Assembly (NCBI GenBank): GCA_030549775.1
Contig: CM060174.1
Span: 95,186,132 to 95,250,131, forward strand
DNA from: Tamarix chinensis
Taxonomy: Eukaryota; Streptophyta; Magnoliopsida; Caryophyllales; Tamaricaceae
Direction: 5' to 3'
DNA: 64,000 nucleotides
Shown here in pieces: positions 12,062-25,505 of the stretch (the first letter of the stretch is position 1; the number at the start of each line of letters is the position of its first letter). Under the pieces are notes generated by a model. The model made no database searches. It worked only from the letters and a program-made list of their open reading frames with translations, and was not told the DNA's origin. Made by a program: the position numbers and the translations under genes.

Positions 12062-12235
12062 GAGAACATATGGTTGTGCATGGGAGAGTCTATGGCTTTG
12101 TATAGGAGAATCTAGGGTTTCGTATGGGAGAATCTATGGTTCTGCATGGGAGAATCTAAGTAGGTATAGAAGAATCTAGGGTTTGCATGGGTGAATCTAG
12201 GGTTTCACGTGGGAGTTTTAGGGTTTTCGTGAAAA
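12062..12235 (+). repeat. Short tandem repeat 'CTAGGGTTT-gcatgggagaat' in A1
   Basis: A unit of roughly 25-35 bp made of ATGGGAGAATCTA(G)GGTTT recurs at least six times with substitutions. A3 has inverse-strand equivalents (CCATGCAAACCCTAGAATTC near 38930-38960) and A2 has GTTCTAGGGTTCGCATGGG near 34620. Confidence 0.65.
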
Positions 12236-13042
12236 AGTTTGAAAGGTTGCATGGGATGTGTGAAGTCTACGTGGAGGTGAAGTTTACGTATGAAAGTTGA
12301 CTTGGGATGTAATGAAGGTAATGGAAGAGTGGTTTGGGTGTTTGGAGGCTTTGGGTGAAAAATAATATGTAGGATAATATAAGGGTACATAGGAGGCCGA
12401 GCTAGGGTTTGGGAGAAAAACCCTAATTTGAGGAGGTGGTAGAAATGAGCAATAAATGAGGGTGAGTGAAGTATGAGAGGGTGATGAAAATGATCAAGTA
12501 AGGATGAGCATGATTGGCATGAAACAAATAATAAATGGAATGTGAGAAATGAAAGGGTGACATGTGGACACGAGGAAGATAGGGTTTGTTATGGCCAGTT
12601 AGGGTTTGGTATGGATACCTAGGGTTTTATGACCACACGTGTGCTTGAGGAGTAAGGCGTAATGATGAGAGTTGAATCTAAAGGTTATGATGTATGGAGT
12701 GTTAAAATGATTTGGGTTGTGTAAGGTGGAGTAGGATGGGCCACATAGGCCTAAATTAGGGTTTCGGGATAAAACCTAGAGTGAGGTATTGAGTGGACTT
12801 AGAAGTGTAAGGTAGTGGGCCTTGACCCATATACTTAAGAGTTGGACTTCTAATGTGAGATAGGATATGGAAGGAAGGGTGTTGGGGTAATTTGGGAGGT
12901 GCATGAGTTTGATAATATGGAACAAGTCCATTGGAGGATAGGTGTGGGGAGAGTGAGTCATGCATGTCTAGGGTGAAACTTCATAATAAGACACTGTAAG
13001 ACTTTAATCATTTAAAGTGGAAGATTGTTGAGTCGGGGCTTA

Positions 13043-13434
13043 GACCGGTCCACCGGCGAATAATAGTGGTTAGGGTGTTTTACCCTATGTGTGACTGATC
13101 CATCAGCAAATAATAGTGGTCAGGCATTGTACCTGTGTATTTTCAGTCCACCGGCTATAATAGTGGGGGATTTGCTCAACAAACCGAACATAATTGTGCT
13201 AAGACATGGTAAAGACACTAAGTACTTATAGTGAAACACCATGAGAGTCAGGGCCAGATTGGTCCACCGGCTAATAATAGTGGTCAGTAGTTTTATGCTC
13301 TGTATGTTTCCGGTCCACCGGCAATAATAGTGGTCAGGAGCTTTATGTCCTGTATGTTTTCGGTCCACCAACAATAGTGGTGGTCAAGAGTTATGTGCCC
13401 TGTATATATCCCGTCCACCGGCTATAATAGTGGG
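13043..13434 (+). repeat. CCACCGG/ATAATAGTGG module array in A1
   Basis: There are seven units close to ACCGGTCCACCGGC followed by (TA)ATAATAGTGG at about 13043, 13086, 13145, 13258, 13311, 13361 and 13412. They are separated mostly by GTTTTATGCCCTGTATG-like spacers. The array consists of two blocks of about 212 bp offset, each closing with a TATAATAGTGGGG unit. Within a unit, CCAC can pair with GTGG. Confidence 0.85.
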
Positions 13435-13640
13435 GTTCCCGTACTCGCATAGATTTGATAAAAAAGCATGGTGTGAAATAATAAAAGATTAATTAAGTAA
13501 TTAATCTGGACTATAAATGGACCTTTGTATTTTTACCTGAATGATCATATGTCGTTATGTTATCATGTTGGACTTCATGCTCTTTTTATTCTGCATGGCT
13601 TATGTGATTTTGTGTGTCGGCCTTAGTGCACGGTTACCTT

Positions 13641-13725
13641 GCTTAGTACGTAGCGTACTGATCACCCTTTTCATGGATGCTACTCATTCTCATGAGCATA
13701 AGGCCCTTCTGACTTTGTGCAGGTG
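13641..13725 (+). other. Conserved stem-loop block of A1
   Basis: AGTACG-TAG-CGTACT is a perfect inverted repeat. It is followed by a weak CACCC/GGATG stem and a CTCAT-TCTC-ATGAG stem. This is the same block that is perfectly paired in A2 (35971-36027). Confidence 0.7.
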
Positions 13726-14064
13726 GGCGAGGCATCAGGCGGGGCTGAGTGTTGAGCATGTATTTGGCTCCAAGTTCGAGAGTGACGTGACCGGATTCAC
13801 TCTTTATGTAATTTTATTTCCTTCTATTATTTCTTTTGTATCGGATTTACCCTTTTATGATTTATTACTTTGTATTGAGAATTCTAGATGAAACTTTTAT
13901 AGGTTGTAAACTCTATTCCTCTTTTTGGATTTTTTTATCATGCACTCTGATTTATGATTCTTTTACGCGTACTCTGATTTTCATGTCATGATCCTTCTAT
14001 TTTTTCTTACGAACTCTTGGTTGAGGTATTAATTTAAGTGTCACAATATTCTTTTTAGCCTTAG

Positions 14065-14110
14065 CACTTGGTACTAGAACGATCGGAGTGAACAGGTCTG
14101 GTACTAAGTG
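14065..14110 (+). other. 3' inverted repeat CACTTGGTAC / GTACTAAGTG in A1
   Basis: The arms 14065-14074 and 14101-14110 pair over ten bases with one G-T wobble, around a 26-base loop, about 80 bp before the element's end. The same structure is found in A2, A3, A4 and A9, and weakly in A8. Confidence 0.75.
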
Positions 14111-14197
14111 TGGCGGTAACATCCCAACAATTCACGGGTTTTAATTTAAGTTCTTCTGTTTTTAAAAAAATAGTAAATTTTGGGGTGTTATAATTTT

Positions 14198-14307
14198 ATT
14201 TTAGTATATTATTTTTCAATGATATCTCTCTTTTATTCTTACTCCTTTCCATTTTCAAGCATTTGTAGGTTAAAAAATATTATAAATAATAACATTTACA
14301 CACTACC
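14198..14307. other. Short spacer between A1 and A5
   Basis: AT-rich, with no feature seen. Its last five bases (CTACC) are the left flank of A5. Confidence 0.5.
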
Positions 14308-17300
14308 TATAATACCCTATTTTTAGAAACCCTAATTATAATTAGTAATTATGTGTACTAGTTGTAATAATTATTTAAGTATATTTGATATTAAATAAAT
14401 TGTTAATATGTGTAATACTATTATGACTTATTAGTTATAAAATTTAATTAGGCTAAAGTATGCTAGAGGGTGCGTATTAAAATTTAACCCTAGGATTGGG
14501 TCATAATTGGTATCCATTTCATCAAATAAACCTATTCCGATAACCAGATAATTTTTACTCGGATACTTTACCCGGTTTTGTACCTAAATAAATTACCCCC
14601 ACCCTATTATATTTTCTTACATCACACTCCTCTCCCTCTACCCCGGCACACCACCCTCACGCTCCCCTGCCATGCATTATTCCCTTCCTCTTGCTTTACT
14701 CTCCTTATTTTGCTCCTCCTATCCCTACACGCCCTCCTCTTCTTGACCCCTACAGCCCTTCATTTTGTGTCATAAATTAACCCCCCAAACGACCCACACA
14801 CTCCCTCCTTCTCCCAAGCTCCCTCGCGCAAGAAAGAAGCCCCCATTATCACCCCTCAGCTTCACCATTTTTCCCTGCAATGCACTCCTCCACCGGCCAT
14901 GTTTTCTTGGCAATTTTCACTTCCATCATAGCTGCAGCAAGAGCTGCTGAAACTCCCCCTAGCTGCAACAAGAGCTGCTGAAACTCCTCTCCTAGCTACA
15001 ACTAAATTCCCTGTAATCACCCCCAAGCTACACACAAAATTAACTACCGGTAACTTCTACCAAACCTTTCCTCTTTGCTACACCAACCCTCACCAAAGCC
15101 CCTACCTTTGTTGCAGAAAGAGATATCATTCCCTCACCCCTAGCTGCTGCAACCCCTTCCCAACCTGCAGCAACATCCACCGAAGCCCAACACACCCACC
15201 TTCGGCCATAACAACCGAAGCTCCCCCTTGTACTGCACCATTTTTCCACCGTTGCTTACCCCATCCCTTCAGCCAACTCCACCAATCCCACCCCCTCCTT
15301 TCAACCTTCCTTGTAGCTGCAACCCCCTAACAACGACAGGTTGTGCCGTTACTAGCCCTCCTTTTCTCGAAAATCCCAATCGATCCCCCCTTTGTTACAC
15401 AATTTTGGCTAGCACCTCCTTCGAATCCCAGTTTAGTTTTTTCCCCATTATTTTCTCTTCCATTAGCTTAAACCTTAATTATTATATCAATAATTCTAAT
15501 TATGTTTTGTTAATTTTTCTTAGGTGATATTCCATAAGTTTTGGAAGAAGCGTATTAGGATAAACGTGCTTAGAAACCAGAGACTTTATTAGCAAGGATA
15601 CTAGTCGATGTTTAGGGATTTTTTTTAAATGTTTGAATGGATATGTGTGTTATCGTATTATTGTTATTATATTTTTAAATGCATGTTTTTAATGATATGT
15701 TATGATAAATTGGTTTATATGCTTGAAAAAGAGTAAGAATGACAAAAGGATGTGCTGATATAATGTTGCTATGCTAGAATGTATTTTTGTGGATGAGTAT
15801 AAATTGTGGGAGATTAGTATGTCCCTAATGAATTAGTATAAGTGGAAAATAATTATATTTAAGATCTATGTTGATAAAAAGGAGGATTTGGAAATAATGA
15901 TATTGAGGATATGAGATTTTCGTAAAATAAGGGCTATAGGCTATCTTTAAGGACATTTTGGTTAATATAGGAATTTTGGTATTTTAATGTGTTATATGGA
16001 TTAAAATATGATAATAATATCATATGAAGTGTTTGGGAGTGATTATGAAGGTTATTAGTTCTTCAAATAAGAAAATAACCTAATTTGGGAATGGTAGCTT
16101 TAAAACGGTAATGTTCTTATCAAATGTGTAAAATATTAGAGTTAGGCCACGAATTTTGGCTATGTTGTTAATATGTGTATTTTTAAGGATTTATATTTAA
16201 TTCAGTAATTATATAAGTCTTTTGGGAAAAGTTATGGTATAGTTGTAAAATTAGGGTTTTGAGAGCCTTATGAATAGTAACTTTTGAGATAAGGCTATTA
16301 TCGCACGTGTAAGACGTGGGAGTTAGAACTAAAATTTTGATTATGTTAATGATACTATTATTTGAGAAACATATACTAAATTTGGTGGATAAATGATAAA
16401 TATAGGGGAATTTATGCTTAAATTGTGAATTTAGGGTTTTTGGGATGAGCATCTTAATCTTTGAGAACGGTCTTGTTAGATGTATATTGATGTCTCGATT
16501 GCATTAATCATGTTTCTTACTCATAAACCAATCATGAATAAGACATTAATCATTTAAAGTAAAAGATCACGTGAGCCGGGCCAAGGTATTTTATGAGTCT
16601 ATTCCACCGGTTTAATAATAGTGGTCAGGCGTGTTTTGTCCTAGGAGGTGCATCAAACCATTCAACCGATTTAAGAATAGTGGAGCCTAATCTCAATGTG
16701 AAAGATAATATGATTCTGACATAAGTAACCAATGATTAAGACACCAATTACTTACGGTGAAAGATTACGTGAGTCAAGACCGAAGAGTAGGAGTATGTTC
16801 CACCAGCTTAATAATAGTAGCCAAGCGCGTTTTACCTGGGGAGGTGCTTTATACCGTTCCACCGATTTAATAATAGTGTCCAAGAGCATTTTGCCCTGGG
16901 AGGTGTACAGTCTATTTCGTTGGCTTAACAATAGTGGGCAGAAGTGTTTTGTCTTGGGAGGTGTTTTAGTCTATTCCATCGGATTAAGAATAGTGTGGGG
17001 TTCCTAAACTCAATGTAAATGAAAAGAATGGGTTATATCATATTCTAATAATACGAATCCGGACCAGTAATTACCTTGTGTTGATTCTTGTATCTCGCAC
17101 GTATACTACTTTTCGTAATGAATGTATGTAATTATATGTTTTCCTAGTTTTCACTGTATTATTACTTTTCTTAGTACATAGCGTACTAATCATTATTTTT
17201 ATATGCGTTTCTCATTCCTACGAGCATATCTGTCCTATTTTTTAGGTGATTGATGACTATTAGCTTGATGTTCTTACCTTAGGTGAGAGCTAAACGAATT

Positions 17301-17601
17301 GGTAAAGGGTATGGTTATCCGAATATCTTTATCTCTCTTTGGACTTTTAGTCCTCTATTTTCACTATTTATTCCCTACTCTCTATTTTATATCTTGTATC
17401 GCGGTAGAATCAAGTGCTTCCCACACCTGATTCCTAAGTATAAGGTTACTTTTGCCTTGCACCTGACATAAACTGGGCATAGGGAGTGCTTCTTCTATGT
17501 TGGATGCGGCGTGACACCCCTATGTTTTATGTCTAGCTTCCACTATTTACTCTTTTAAAACAAAAAAAAATGTTAAGTTCTAAAATTTGGGGGGTTTTAC
17601 A
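14308..17601 (+). mobile_element. Family A element, copy A5
   Basis: The start TATAATACCCTATTTTTAG matches the family start with TG changed to TA. The end is TTTGGGGGGTTTTACA. The flanks CTACC (left) and CTATC (right) differ by one transition, consistent with an aged 5-bp target duplication. Inside are a pyrimidine-rich block (14580-15500), a module array (16597-17000) and a TTAGTAC-ATA-GCGTACTAA stem near 17170. There is no microsatellite belt and no protein domain. It is about 1.7 kb shorter than A1. Confidence 0.75.
16597..17000 (+). repeat. Module array in A5
   Basis: There are about six degenerate units of the form TTCCACCGGTTTAATAATAGTGG, with spacers carrying GCGTTTTGCCCTGGGAGGTG. The units are more AT-rich than in A1-A3. 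The two-block organisation is visible, separated by an AAGACACCAATTACTTACGGTG-like spacer near 16740. Confidence 0.75.
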
Positions 17602-20411
17602 CTATCCTCATGTGATTTTATTCAAAATAACTTACAAGTTCACCCCCTACCCAAATTAGTTTAGATCACATGCCCTCTATATCCCCAAGTTGTGCATGCA
17701 TCTTCATTTCGAACCACTACAAAGCAAAATCCACAATTTAGTCTTACTTTTAATCATTTTTTAGGCTAAATTTTTTGACTACTTGCAACACTTCTAGCCT
17801 CTTGGTCCCTCATTCTCTTCCTCTAATTTTTACTTAGTCTAACTCCTTGCATTCCATACTCCATTTACCAACATTTCCCTCCTTTGTTTTGTGATTTTTC
17901 CTCCCTCATTTTTTCTTAACTTTCGGTCGTAATGTACTTGGGTGTTGTAAAGGTTGATTTTATTTTTATTTTTTTTACTTTAACCATTTGATACCACTTG
18001 TTTTTGCTTTGTTTCAGCTCGATTATTCTTAGGATTGGTTCCTTGCAACTTGTACTTCATATAGGAACCCATTTTGCCTTTAAAATAGTTTCTCTTCCTT
18101 CTTCGTTTTCTATTTTAATAGATACAAAATAAGGAAAATGCAACATTTATCTTACCCTTTTAAAATGATAGATATAAAGTGTGGATAATGGTATTGTTTA
18201 TTCACATTGGGAAAAGTTTGGAAAATAAGTGTTTGTATTTTGCTTATTTATTCACCATTTTTAAATGGTGGCAATAAACCTTTTTTTATCACCCTTTTAA
18301 AATAGTGAGAAAAAATGTAGTTATCTTCCTTTCATGCGGTATATGTTTTCTACTTTGTTTTTGTAGTTGTTTTTGTTGTTGTTGCTCGTGATCTCTTCCA
18401 TTGTAGTTTTCTCCTTATTTTACTTTAGATTAATCCTACACAAATTACCCTCCATTATCCCTTCCTTAGCCTTACATTCCCGCCTTGTTTTTCTTTCTTG
18501 AAATTCATCACAATTCATTATAAAGGTGATTTTATGTTCTCCTCTTTCTTTTAATTTTCCATATTTTTGTTTATCTTCTTGAGCTTCTAGTTATTCTTCT
18601 TCTTCTTTTTTAAAGGTGATCTAACCTAAGAGGAGAGGTGGTGATTGGGAGTACTCTAATTACATGAAGATTAACTATTAGACAATGGGATTAATTCTCT
18701 AGATATATGACATGTGTTATTGTTGTTGTACTAATTTAAATGTAATGTATTCATGAGTATATTTATATGAAAATAATCCTTGATAACATATTTAAGTGTT
18801 GGTATGATGGTTTAATCTTGTAGGTATTAATATGTAAGCATACGAATTTGGATTAGAGAATGACTTGAATGATTTTAACGTGATTTTATACCTACTGAAA
18901 CCTTAATGAATATATTGTTGGTGCATGATGAATATTATGTTGATTATTGGTAAACACGTAGTGTAATTGTGAAGAATATGCCCTAACCTATGATAAATGG
19001 CCCTCAACCTTATTTATGTGGGTTTGAGTTGTTTTAATTTTGTATAATCATTATTTATTAATTTTATTTTGAATATAGAAACATTGGGTGTAATTTGGGA
19101 GTTGTTGGAGTTAAAGTTAATTTATTATGAAAGTATTAAGTTTGGAGGCAATTAGTTTAGCTAAGGGTATTTTTGGCATTTAAACATTAATTCTGAAATT
19201 TGGGGTTTAAGATGAGTATTATGATAAGAAAATGACACACATGAATTAAGTGAATTAATTATAATAATTATGATCAGTACAAGTTAGGATTTGTGATAAT
19301 AATCGCTTAAAATGTGCACATATCACCTTAAAAGTATTGTTATTATTTTATGTACTTAATTTTGATTTTAGCCTATGGTTTTGGCTTAACCGTGTTTAAT
19401 TATTTCTTTTAGTTTGGAAAATTTATGAGTTTAATTGGTGGTTAAATGGCGTAAGTAAAGATTTAAGATTAATAAGAACATGTTGATCTTTTTACCTTTG
19501 ATATGATCTTCATAGGACATGTTTGGCTCCAAGATAACCTTGAGGGTCTTCCAAGGTAAAACTCTTAAGTTAAGTGGCTTGTTTAGTTTATTTATGTTAT
19601 CATTAAGTATTAGTTCAATGTTTATATTAATTCCTCATTTGTGTTTTTATACGGAACTTTCTTATCCAACCTTAGCATAATCTTATTTGCATGTAAAAAA
19701 CATAATTGTTGGAATGAATTCACATAAGTAATGGAGGGATAGTAATGATAATAAATATTAAGTATTTTTTGAACCATCGCTGTTAAGTGTTCATATAATA
19801 TCCATTGGTAAATAAATAAATACCAAAGGAAAAGATCATATGAGTCAAGACTAATGGAGTTTACCTATTCCATTAGAAATAATAGCGGTCCCTGGGTGCA
19901 TTTTGCCTTGAAATGACTTATATGTTGTTATATCCACTTTTTGTTGGAACTAGAGCGACATTATATCAACTCTATACTAGCATGTCTTATTGCCCTATAA
20001 GGGACACACATATTTGAAGATTAAGTGTCTAGTTTTATGGTCCCCGTGAGTGTATTATCCTATAATGAGAATTATGTCATAAATTTCATTTCACCAGGCA
20101 AAAAATAATGATCCCAAGCGTTATTTCCTATAAAGAAGTTTATGTCATTAATATCCTATAATACTCAATAAGAATATGTATCCAATTATATAGCAACTTA
20201 GTAAAGAAAATAGATGGTTTATACTTCAAGTTTAACCATGTGTTATGGAAGTGGTTGTAACATGTATTATAACATGCTTTCTTTTAAGTGTATAATGATC
20301 TATGCTTGTCATGTTGTTTATATAGAGCATTCATGTTACTTAGCATCACATGTTGTCTCTATCATTATCACATGCTTATTCTTATGTGATCAGCGTGCTG
20401 CATGTATGCTG

Positions 20412-23400
20412 CACTACAAGAAATTAGTGCATTAATGACTAATTTAGATACTAAATTTTTTTAGTCACTATTGATATACTGTTAATGAACACCATAAAAC
20501 GTTTTTATTGATATATCTATTGAAACCAATATAATTTTTGGTCATTAATCGCTAATTTTTTTTGTTGCTAAAGGTTTTTAGGTCTCATATATATACACAC
20601 ACATATGTTTTATAGTGGGGAAAATTTTAATAATTTTTATCCATAGAAATTATATACGACTATGAAATTATTTGTTTTTACGAGGTTGATATGATCTTAA
20701 AAAAATTTATATTTAAGGTTTCTACAACTTATTTCTTATTCATTTGTTTGTTTTTCCCATTTTTATTTACGAAGGATATTTTTAGAAATGTGTTAAATTA
20801 TTATTAGTCACTTAAAATTTTATAAAAATAAAATTTATTTCTCATATCTTTACCCAATGAATTTTATTAAATAAAATTCAAATAAAATCACCCATAATAT
20901 TTTAGATACTTTATTTATAAAAAAACAAACAAATTGATTGACCAACCCCTTGTATTTCCTTCTCTCTCTTCCTTTCTCATTTTTTTCCTACGTCAAGGCT
21001 TGACCCTTTCTCCTTTCTTCTTTCCTTTCCTGCTCCCTTCTATACATGCGTTCTTCAGCCACCACCTCACCACTACAACATGATCACCTGATGACGACAG
21101 TATATGAGCAAGGCAACGGCAACAACAACCAAATGAGCAACAAGCAGGGGAGCAGAGTGGGTCGCTCCACCCTGCTCCAGCACCATCTCCACAATGCTAC
21201 CACCAACCACCTCCAATGTCTTCCCCCATAGGTGAACGTTCCTCGACCTCTGATGAAGTTCCACCGCCGTTTATCCTCCATATTTTGGCTTACATTATTT
21301 GGTATAAATTATCCCAAACCCTATATTTGATTAGATTAATTTTTTATGAATTAGCTTTGCTTAAATAAAACTATTTGTTGAATTGAGTATGTATGTGTTA
21401 TATGATTTATTTTAATGGGTTAATTGTACGGTATATGCTTGATTTCTAGAATTTAGAAATTTTGACCCGGTTATATGCGGATTGCTTGGATTTTTTCGAT
21501 TGAGCTATTTTCTATAAGTTAATTTTACAATTTGTATTAAAACATGTTTAATTTTAATTCCAAACCATCAATTTAAATATTTTAGTAAGATTTAACTGGA
21601 ATTGCATTTCGTGATCAAAAATCATAATTATGTTAAATTGGATCTTTCCTTTTTTATTTGTAATCAATTAAATATACAATATGTTATAAAATATGCCTAA
21701 TTGTGTTTCTAAAAATTTAACTTAAATAAATTAATAAAGTTTAACCAAATTATATTTTTAGGCATAAAACCCTAATTATCAAAATAAACTTATGAAATTG
21801 ATTGTTTGTATAGTTATTTCTTCTAAATTTGATTTGACATAATTGTTTGAAATGACCTTATTTTTATTCTAGTGCCTTAAATTTAGATTAATTAATTTGA
21901 ATTTTCTTAGTTTATATTTTAGACTTTAAAATCCTAATTTTTAGTAATAGTTTTTTGAAATTTAGTAGTGTTTGATTCTTTCACATATTAAGCAATTAGT
22001 TTTGATTTAAAAACAATTAAATTGATTTTCTAACTTATTTTTTTAGATCAATTCTATGAAATTGAAATGTTTGATATTTTGAGTTGTAAACCCTAATTGT
22101 TTAAGTGGGTTTTGATAAAATTTATTTATTTTCTATTATTTTATGTTTTGATTAGTTTTCCCTAACTTAGTTCTACTATTTTCAAAGGTGATTTATAGAG
22201 ATGTTCTAGTGGATTCCAAAGCTGGGGTTTTCCTTCTTTTTGTGCTATAATAGCTTAGAAGTTAGGTGAACCTCCTAAACTCATAGTTAATAGACTCTTA
22301 TGTGTTAATGTTTATTATTCCATTTCTTTATTATGCTAAGAGTATGTTAGGGTTTATTAATAAGGCATATAGTTTGTGTCTCGACCATATGGTTGTCCTA
22401 TTGGTTCTGTTGTGTGATAACATATAGTTATTTATAAATATGAATCATGCTTTTATGTAGTTGTATTTTATAAGTTGTTATGATATGTAAGTTGTATAAT
22501 TGTACCCTAATATAATCTTTTGATATCATGTTTGTTAATGCAAATGTAAGTGGTTGAATGCTTTATTGGTAATCATATGTGATGGTTGTGAAGAACATTT
22601 GTGATGTGTTATATATGATGGAATAAGTGGTCGTTGACATAAAAGATGAATAATTAAAGTAATAAGTGAAATGAATAAATTATGGGAATTGTGCTATAAG
22701 TCAACATAGTGGCCATAGATTGTGGTTGTATATACTATACCTTGAGTAACATCGGGATAGCCTCCGAGGTTGGGTCGTGCATTATGCAATGGATACCTTC
22801 ACTGTGATTTTGTATGGTGTTATCTATCTCAATGTTGTAGCGTATTTCGTGTTTGCTATTAGTCTCTATGCCTTTAACGATGTCCCTATTTTTAATTTAC
22901 AGGTGACTTACGAGCCCTATAGGGGGTGTGAACACGTTATAGGTGACTTATGAGCCTTATAAAGGATGCCACATCTTTATGAAAAATTGTTAGAGGTCCT
23001 CCATTAGGAACACATACACAATTCCAAAAGCTAGCTTTTTTCCCTTATAAGCTTATCTGTCTCCTCCAAACCTAACCAAAAAAAAATAACACCTTGAAGG
23101 TAAAAAAAAATCAAGAAACCTTAATTACCAAAAGTAGGTTTGAAACTTTCAAAACTTCTTAAAAGTTTGAATGATTCCAACATACCAGAAGATAAGGTCA
23201 CAATATCAATATCATTAGTGTTTAAACATAATGGCACATATATTGCTATCATAGATAAGATGCATGGTTCTCAGTAAGTATATTTGGAGCATATATTGGT
23301 TGCACTTAAGGATTTCACGTATATGTTTCCATTAATGTTTATTTTCTTTACTAGAATCATTATAAGATCATTAAAGTAATGATAATTGTTTAGTTATTTA

Positions 23401-25145
23401 CATTGCTCTCTTCTAGATTGAGTTGTTCTTTTAATTAATAAGTTTGTTTCATACTTTATTTTATCTCTAATGGTTGAATTATTAAAATGCACATCCAACA
23501 GTATCCAAGAGTATATATTTTTTTTGTAAAGGTTGTTGATTTTGAAAAGCTAACTAGCGGTGGTAATATTCATTATGAGGAGGTGAGGTTTCTTCTCATA
23601 ATAATGAAAAGCTAATTCTTTGATTATGATGCAAACTCAAACCTTATTAATTAATTTTGTTGAATTGCCATATATTATTGACAGTTGACAACTGATAATT
23701 GGAAAGTGACTATGAATATCATGTAATTAATTTTTATGTATGTATATTGTTTCAGATAACATATGTTAAATCATTTAATAATAGTAGCGGAAGGCCTAAC
23801 AAAACAAGGTGTACAATTCTTTTATAGGTTGATTGTGATTTTTGTTGGTTGATTGATTGGTTTGCCTTTAAGGGTTTGTGTTGTTAAGGTTTTTGTCATA
23901 TTTGATTTTTCTTTTATGTTGCGATCGATAAATTAATTGGATGGAAATGCTATGGTGTATTGAGTTGTTTTTTAGTGTTCATCTCCTATTGTGAGGATGT
24001 CTTTGGTGATATGAATGAATGTGCTTGGTATTGTTTTTTTCTTCTTCTTCTTTTTATAAGTCAAGTGGTGTTTGCTTGATTGGTTAGATTTACTTTATTT
24101 GAGTCATTTGTTACCCTAGGTATATTAGAAGAGTTGGTTGTATGTGATAGGATTGGTGGGTAAGGCTTATCTTGCAAGTGGTTGATGGTGCTTGTTTTGG
24201 ATGTTGCTAACTTGGTATGGAAGTAATTTGTATCTTGGGTTGAAGAGTAATAATATTCTCTTATTTTTATTATTTGGTGTGATTTTTTTTCATTTGATAT
24301 GATATATCATTGTTTATTTGAGACTTATATTAATTATTATTTTTATATTTCTATTGTTGCATATTGAGTTCATTTTGATAGATTGACTAAATCTATTATG
24401 TCTACCAAATAGAATGATTAGTTTTTAGACGACCGCTAATAATGGTATTTTTGTAATACAAGGGTATCTTGTAGCTCTTTTGTAATATATTTATATTTGA
24501 TCAAATATTTGATTGTATCATACATTTGATACAAACTATTTGTATTAATATTTAATTAAATGTTTGTAGTCAGGTATTTATAAAATTATACTCATGTGTT
24601 AAAATATATATATATGTATACATGTACAGGGTTTGAGAAAATTTGAAATGGAAATATGTATACAGTGCAGGCTTGAGAAAATATTGAAATGTCAATTATA
24701 TTCTTGAATATTAAATTATGGCATTTGTGACCAATAAATTATGTCGCTAATAATAAATAAATTTTAGTAATGATCAAAAAATGGTCATTATTGGTGTAAT
24801 AGTTTTTATTTATTTATTTAACTACTGCAGAAAAAATTGGTCGTTATTAGTGATAATTTATTTATTTACTATAAAAAAAATTTAGTTCATAATATTATTT
24901 ATGACGGTGTATTTTATTCATCGCTATTACTTATAGTGACTAACATTATATGTCATTATTATTATTATAGTGACCAATATTACATGTCATTATTATTGCT
25001 TTAGCGATAAAAAAAATTGTGTTAGTCATTAGAGGATTTAGTGGGGGAGCAATAACGACCAATAATTTTTTTGGTCGTTAGCGACTAAATTTTGGACATT
25101 AATGACAAAAAATGTTGGTCATTAAAATGCTAATTTTCTGTAGTA
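20412..25145 (+). mobile_element. CACTA-type (En/Spm) DNA transposon, non-autonomous
   Basis: The left end CACTACAAGAAATTAG and the inverted right end TACTACAGAAAATTAG agree at about 21 of the first 28 positions. They are followed by subterminal TAATGAC/GTCATTA and GGTCGTTA words repeated on both sides (20440-20580 and 24720-25135). The flanking triplets CTG and TTG fit a 3-bp target duplication with one transition. CACTACA ends with subterminal repeats are diagnostic of the superfamily. No transposase domain is seen in its 4.7 kb, so it is probably a deletion derivative or an element carrying other repeats. Its last base is A instead of G, so it may no longer be mobile. Confidence 0.75.
22902..22975 (+). 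repeat. Two-copy tandem repeat AGGTGACTTAYGAGCC inside the CACTA element
   Basis: AGGTGACTTACGAGCCCTATA and AGGTGACTTATGAGCCTTATA follow each other at an offset of about 40 bp. Confidence 0.7.
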
Positions 25146-25505
25146 TTGAGTGCATATTGTGTCATTTGAATTAATCATATCACTTTGTATACTCACATGT
25201 TAATTTTATGGACACCTACTCATTCTCATAAGCATATTTCCCCTTGTTTTTAGAGGTGTTGTTAACATTAGTGTTTTAACATGTTTCCTATGGTAGAGAG
25301 ATATAAAGTTTAGATCAAGTGTTTCTCATGTTTAATCTCCAAGTTTAAGTTTTTAACCTCCAAGTTTAAGTTTATCTTTCTGGTATTGTACTCGATATGA
25401 ATTGAGCATATGGAGTATATTTCTATGTTGGATGTGATAGTAACATACAATATCTTATTCTTATATTTTCACAAAAAATAGTAATTTTTGTGATGTTACA
25501 ATACC

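Larger units (their letters stand above)
9163..14192 (+). mobile_element. Family A element, copy A1 (probable solo LTR)
   Basis: The element starts TGAAATGCCCCAAAA and ends TTTTGGGGTGTTATA, so the ends are inverted copies of each other. It is flanked on both sides by ATTTT (9158-9162 and 14193-14197), a perfect 5-bp duplication of the kind made by an integrase. Its final CA has become TA. Order of parts: AT-rich start, pyrimidine-rich block 9450-10750 with a TATA box, trinucleotide microsatellites 10809-11370, a GGTGAG/AGGCGTAGGAGCATGCTCC segment near 11570-11610, CTAGGGTTT repeats, a CCACCGG-module array, hairpin block and terminal inverted repeat. There are no gag or pol motifs. Long frames in the pyrimidine block (for example 9636-10271) are compositional. 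Confidence 0.85.
17602..25500 (+). mobile_element. Family A element, copy A6 (diverged, interrupted by a CACTA element)
   Basis: The right end TTTTTGTGATGTTACA is a family A terminus. Family landmarks appear in order: AAGGTGATCTAACCTAAGAGG near 18615, a single module TTCCATTAGAAATAATAGCGG near 19868, and CTACTCATTCTCATAAGCATA near 25208. The left boundary is not clear; 17602 is simply where A5 and its flank end. A 4.7-kb insertion splits it at 20412-25145. No coding region is seen. Confidence 0.55.

Noticed and set aside
12062..12235. CTAGGGTTT and AACCCTA words resembling telomeric repeats
   Set aside because: They are not in head-to-tail TTTAGGG register; they are part of a 25-35 bp repeat confined to family A elements.
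13043..13434. Regularly spaced short repeats that could be taken for a CRISPR-like array
   Set aside because: The genome is eukaryotic, units are variable in length and sequence, spacers are themselves conserved, and no cas genes exist. It is an internal array of a transposon family.
14308..25500. A single element running from 14308 to 25500 (flanks CTACC and ATACC)
   Set aside because: The closer flank match is CTACC/CTATC around 14308-17601, and each half has its own set of family landmarks in order, so two separate copies are more likely.
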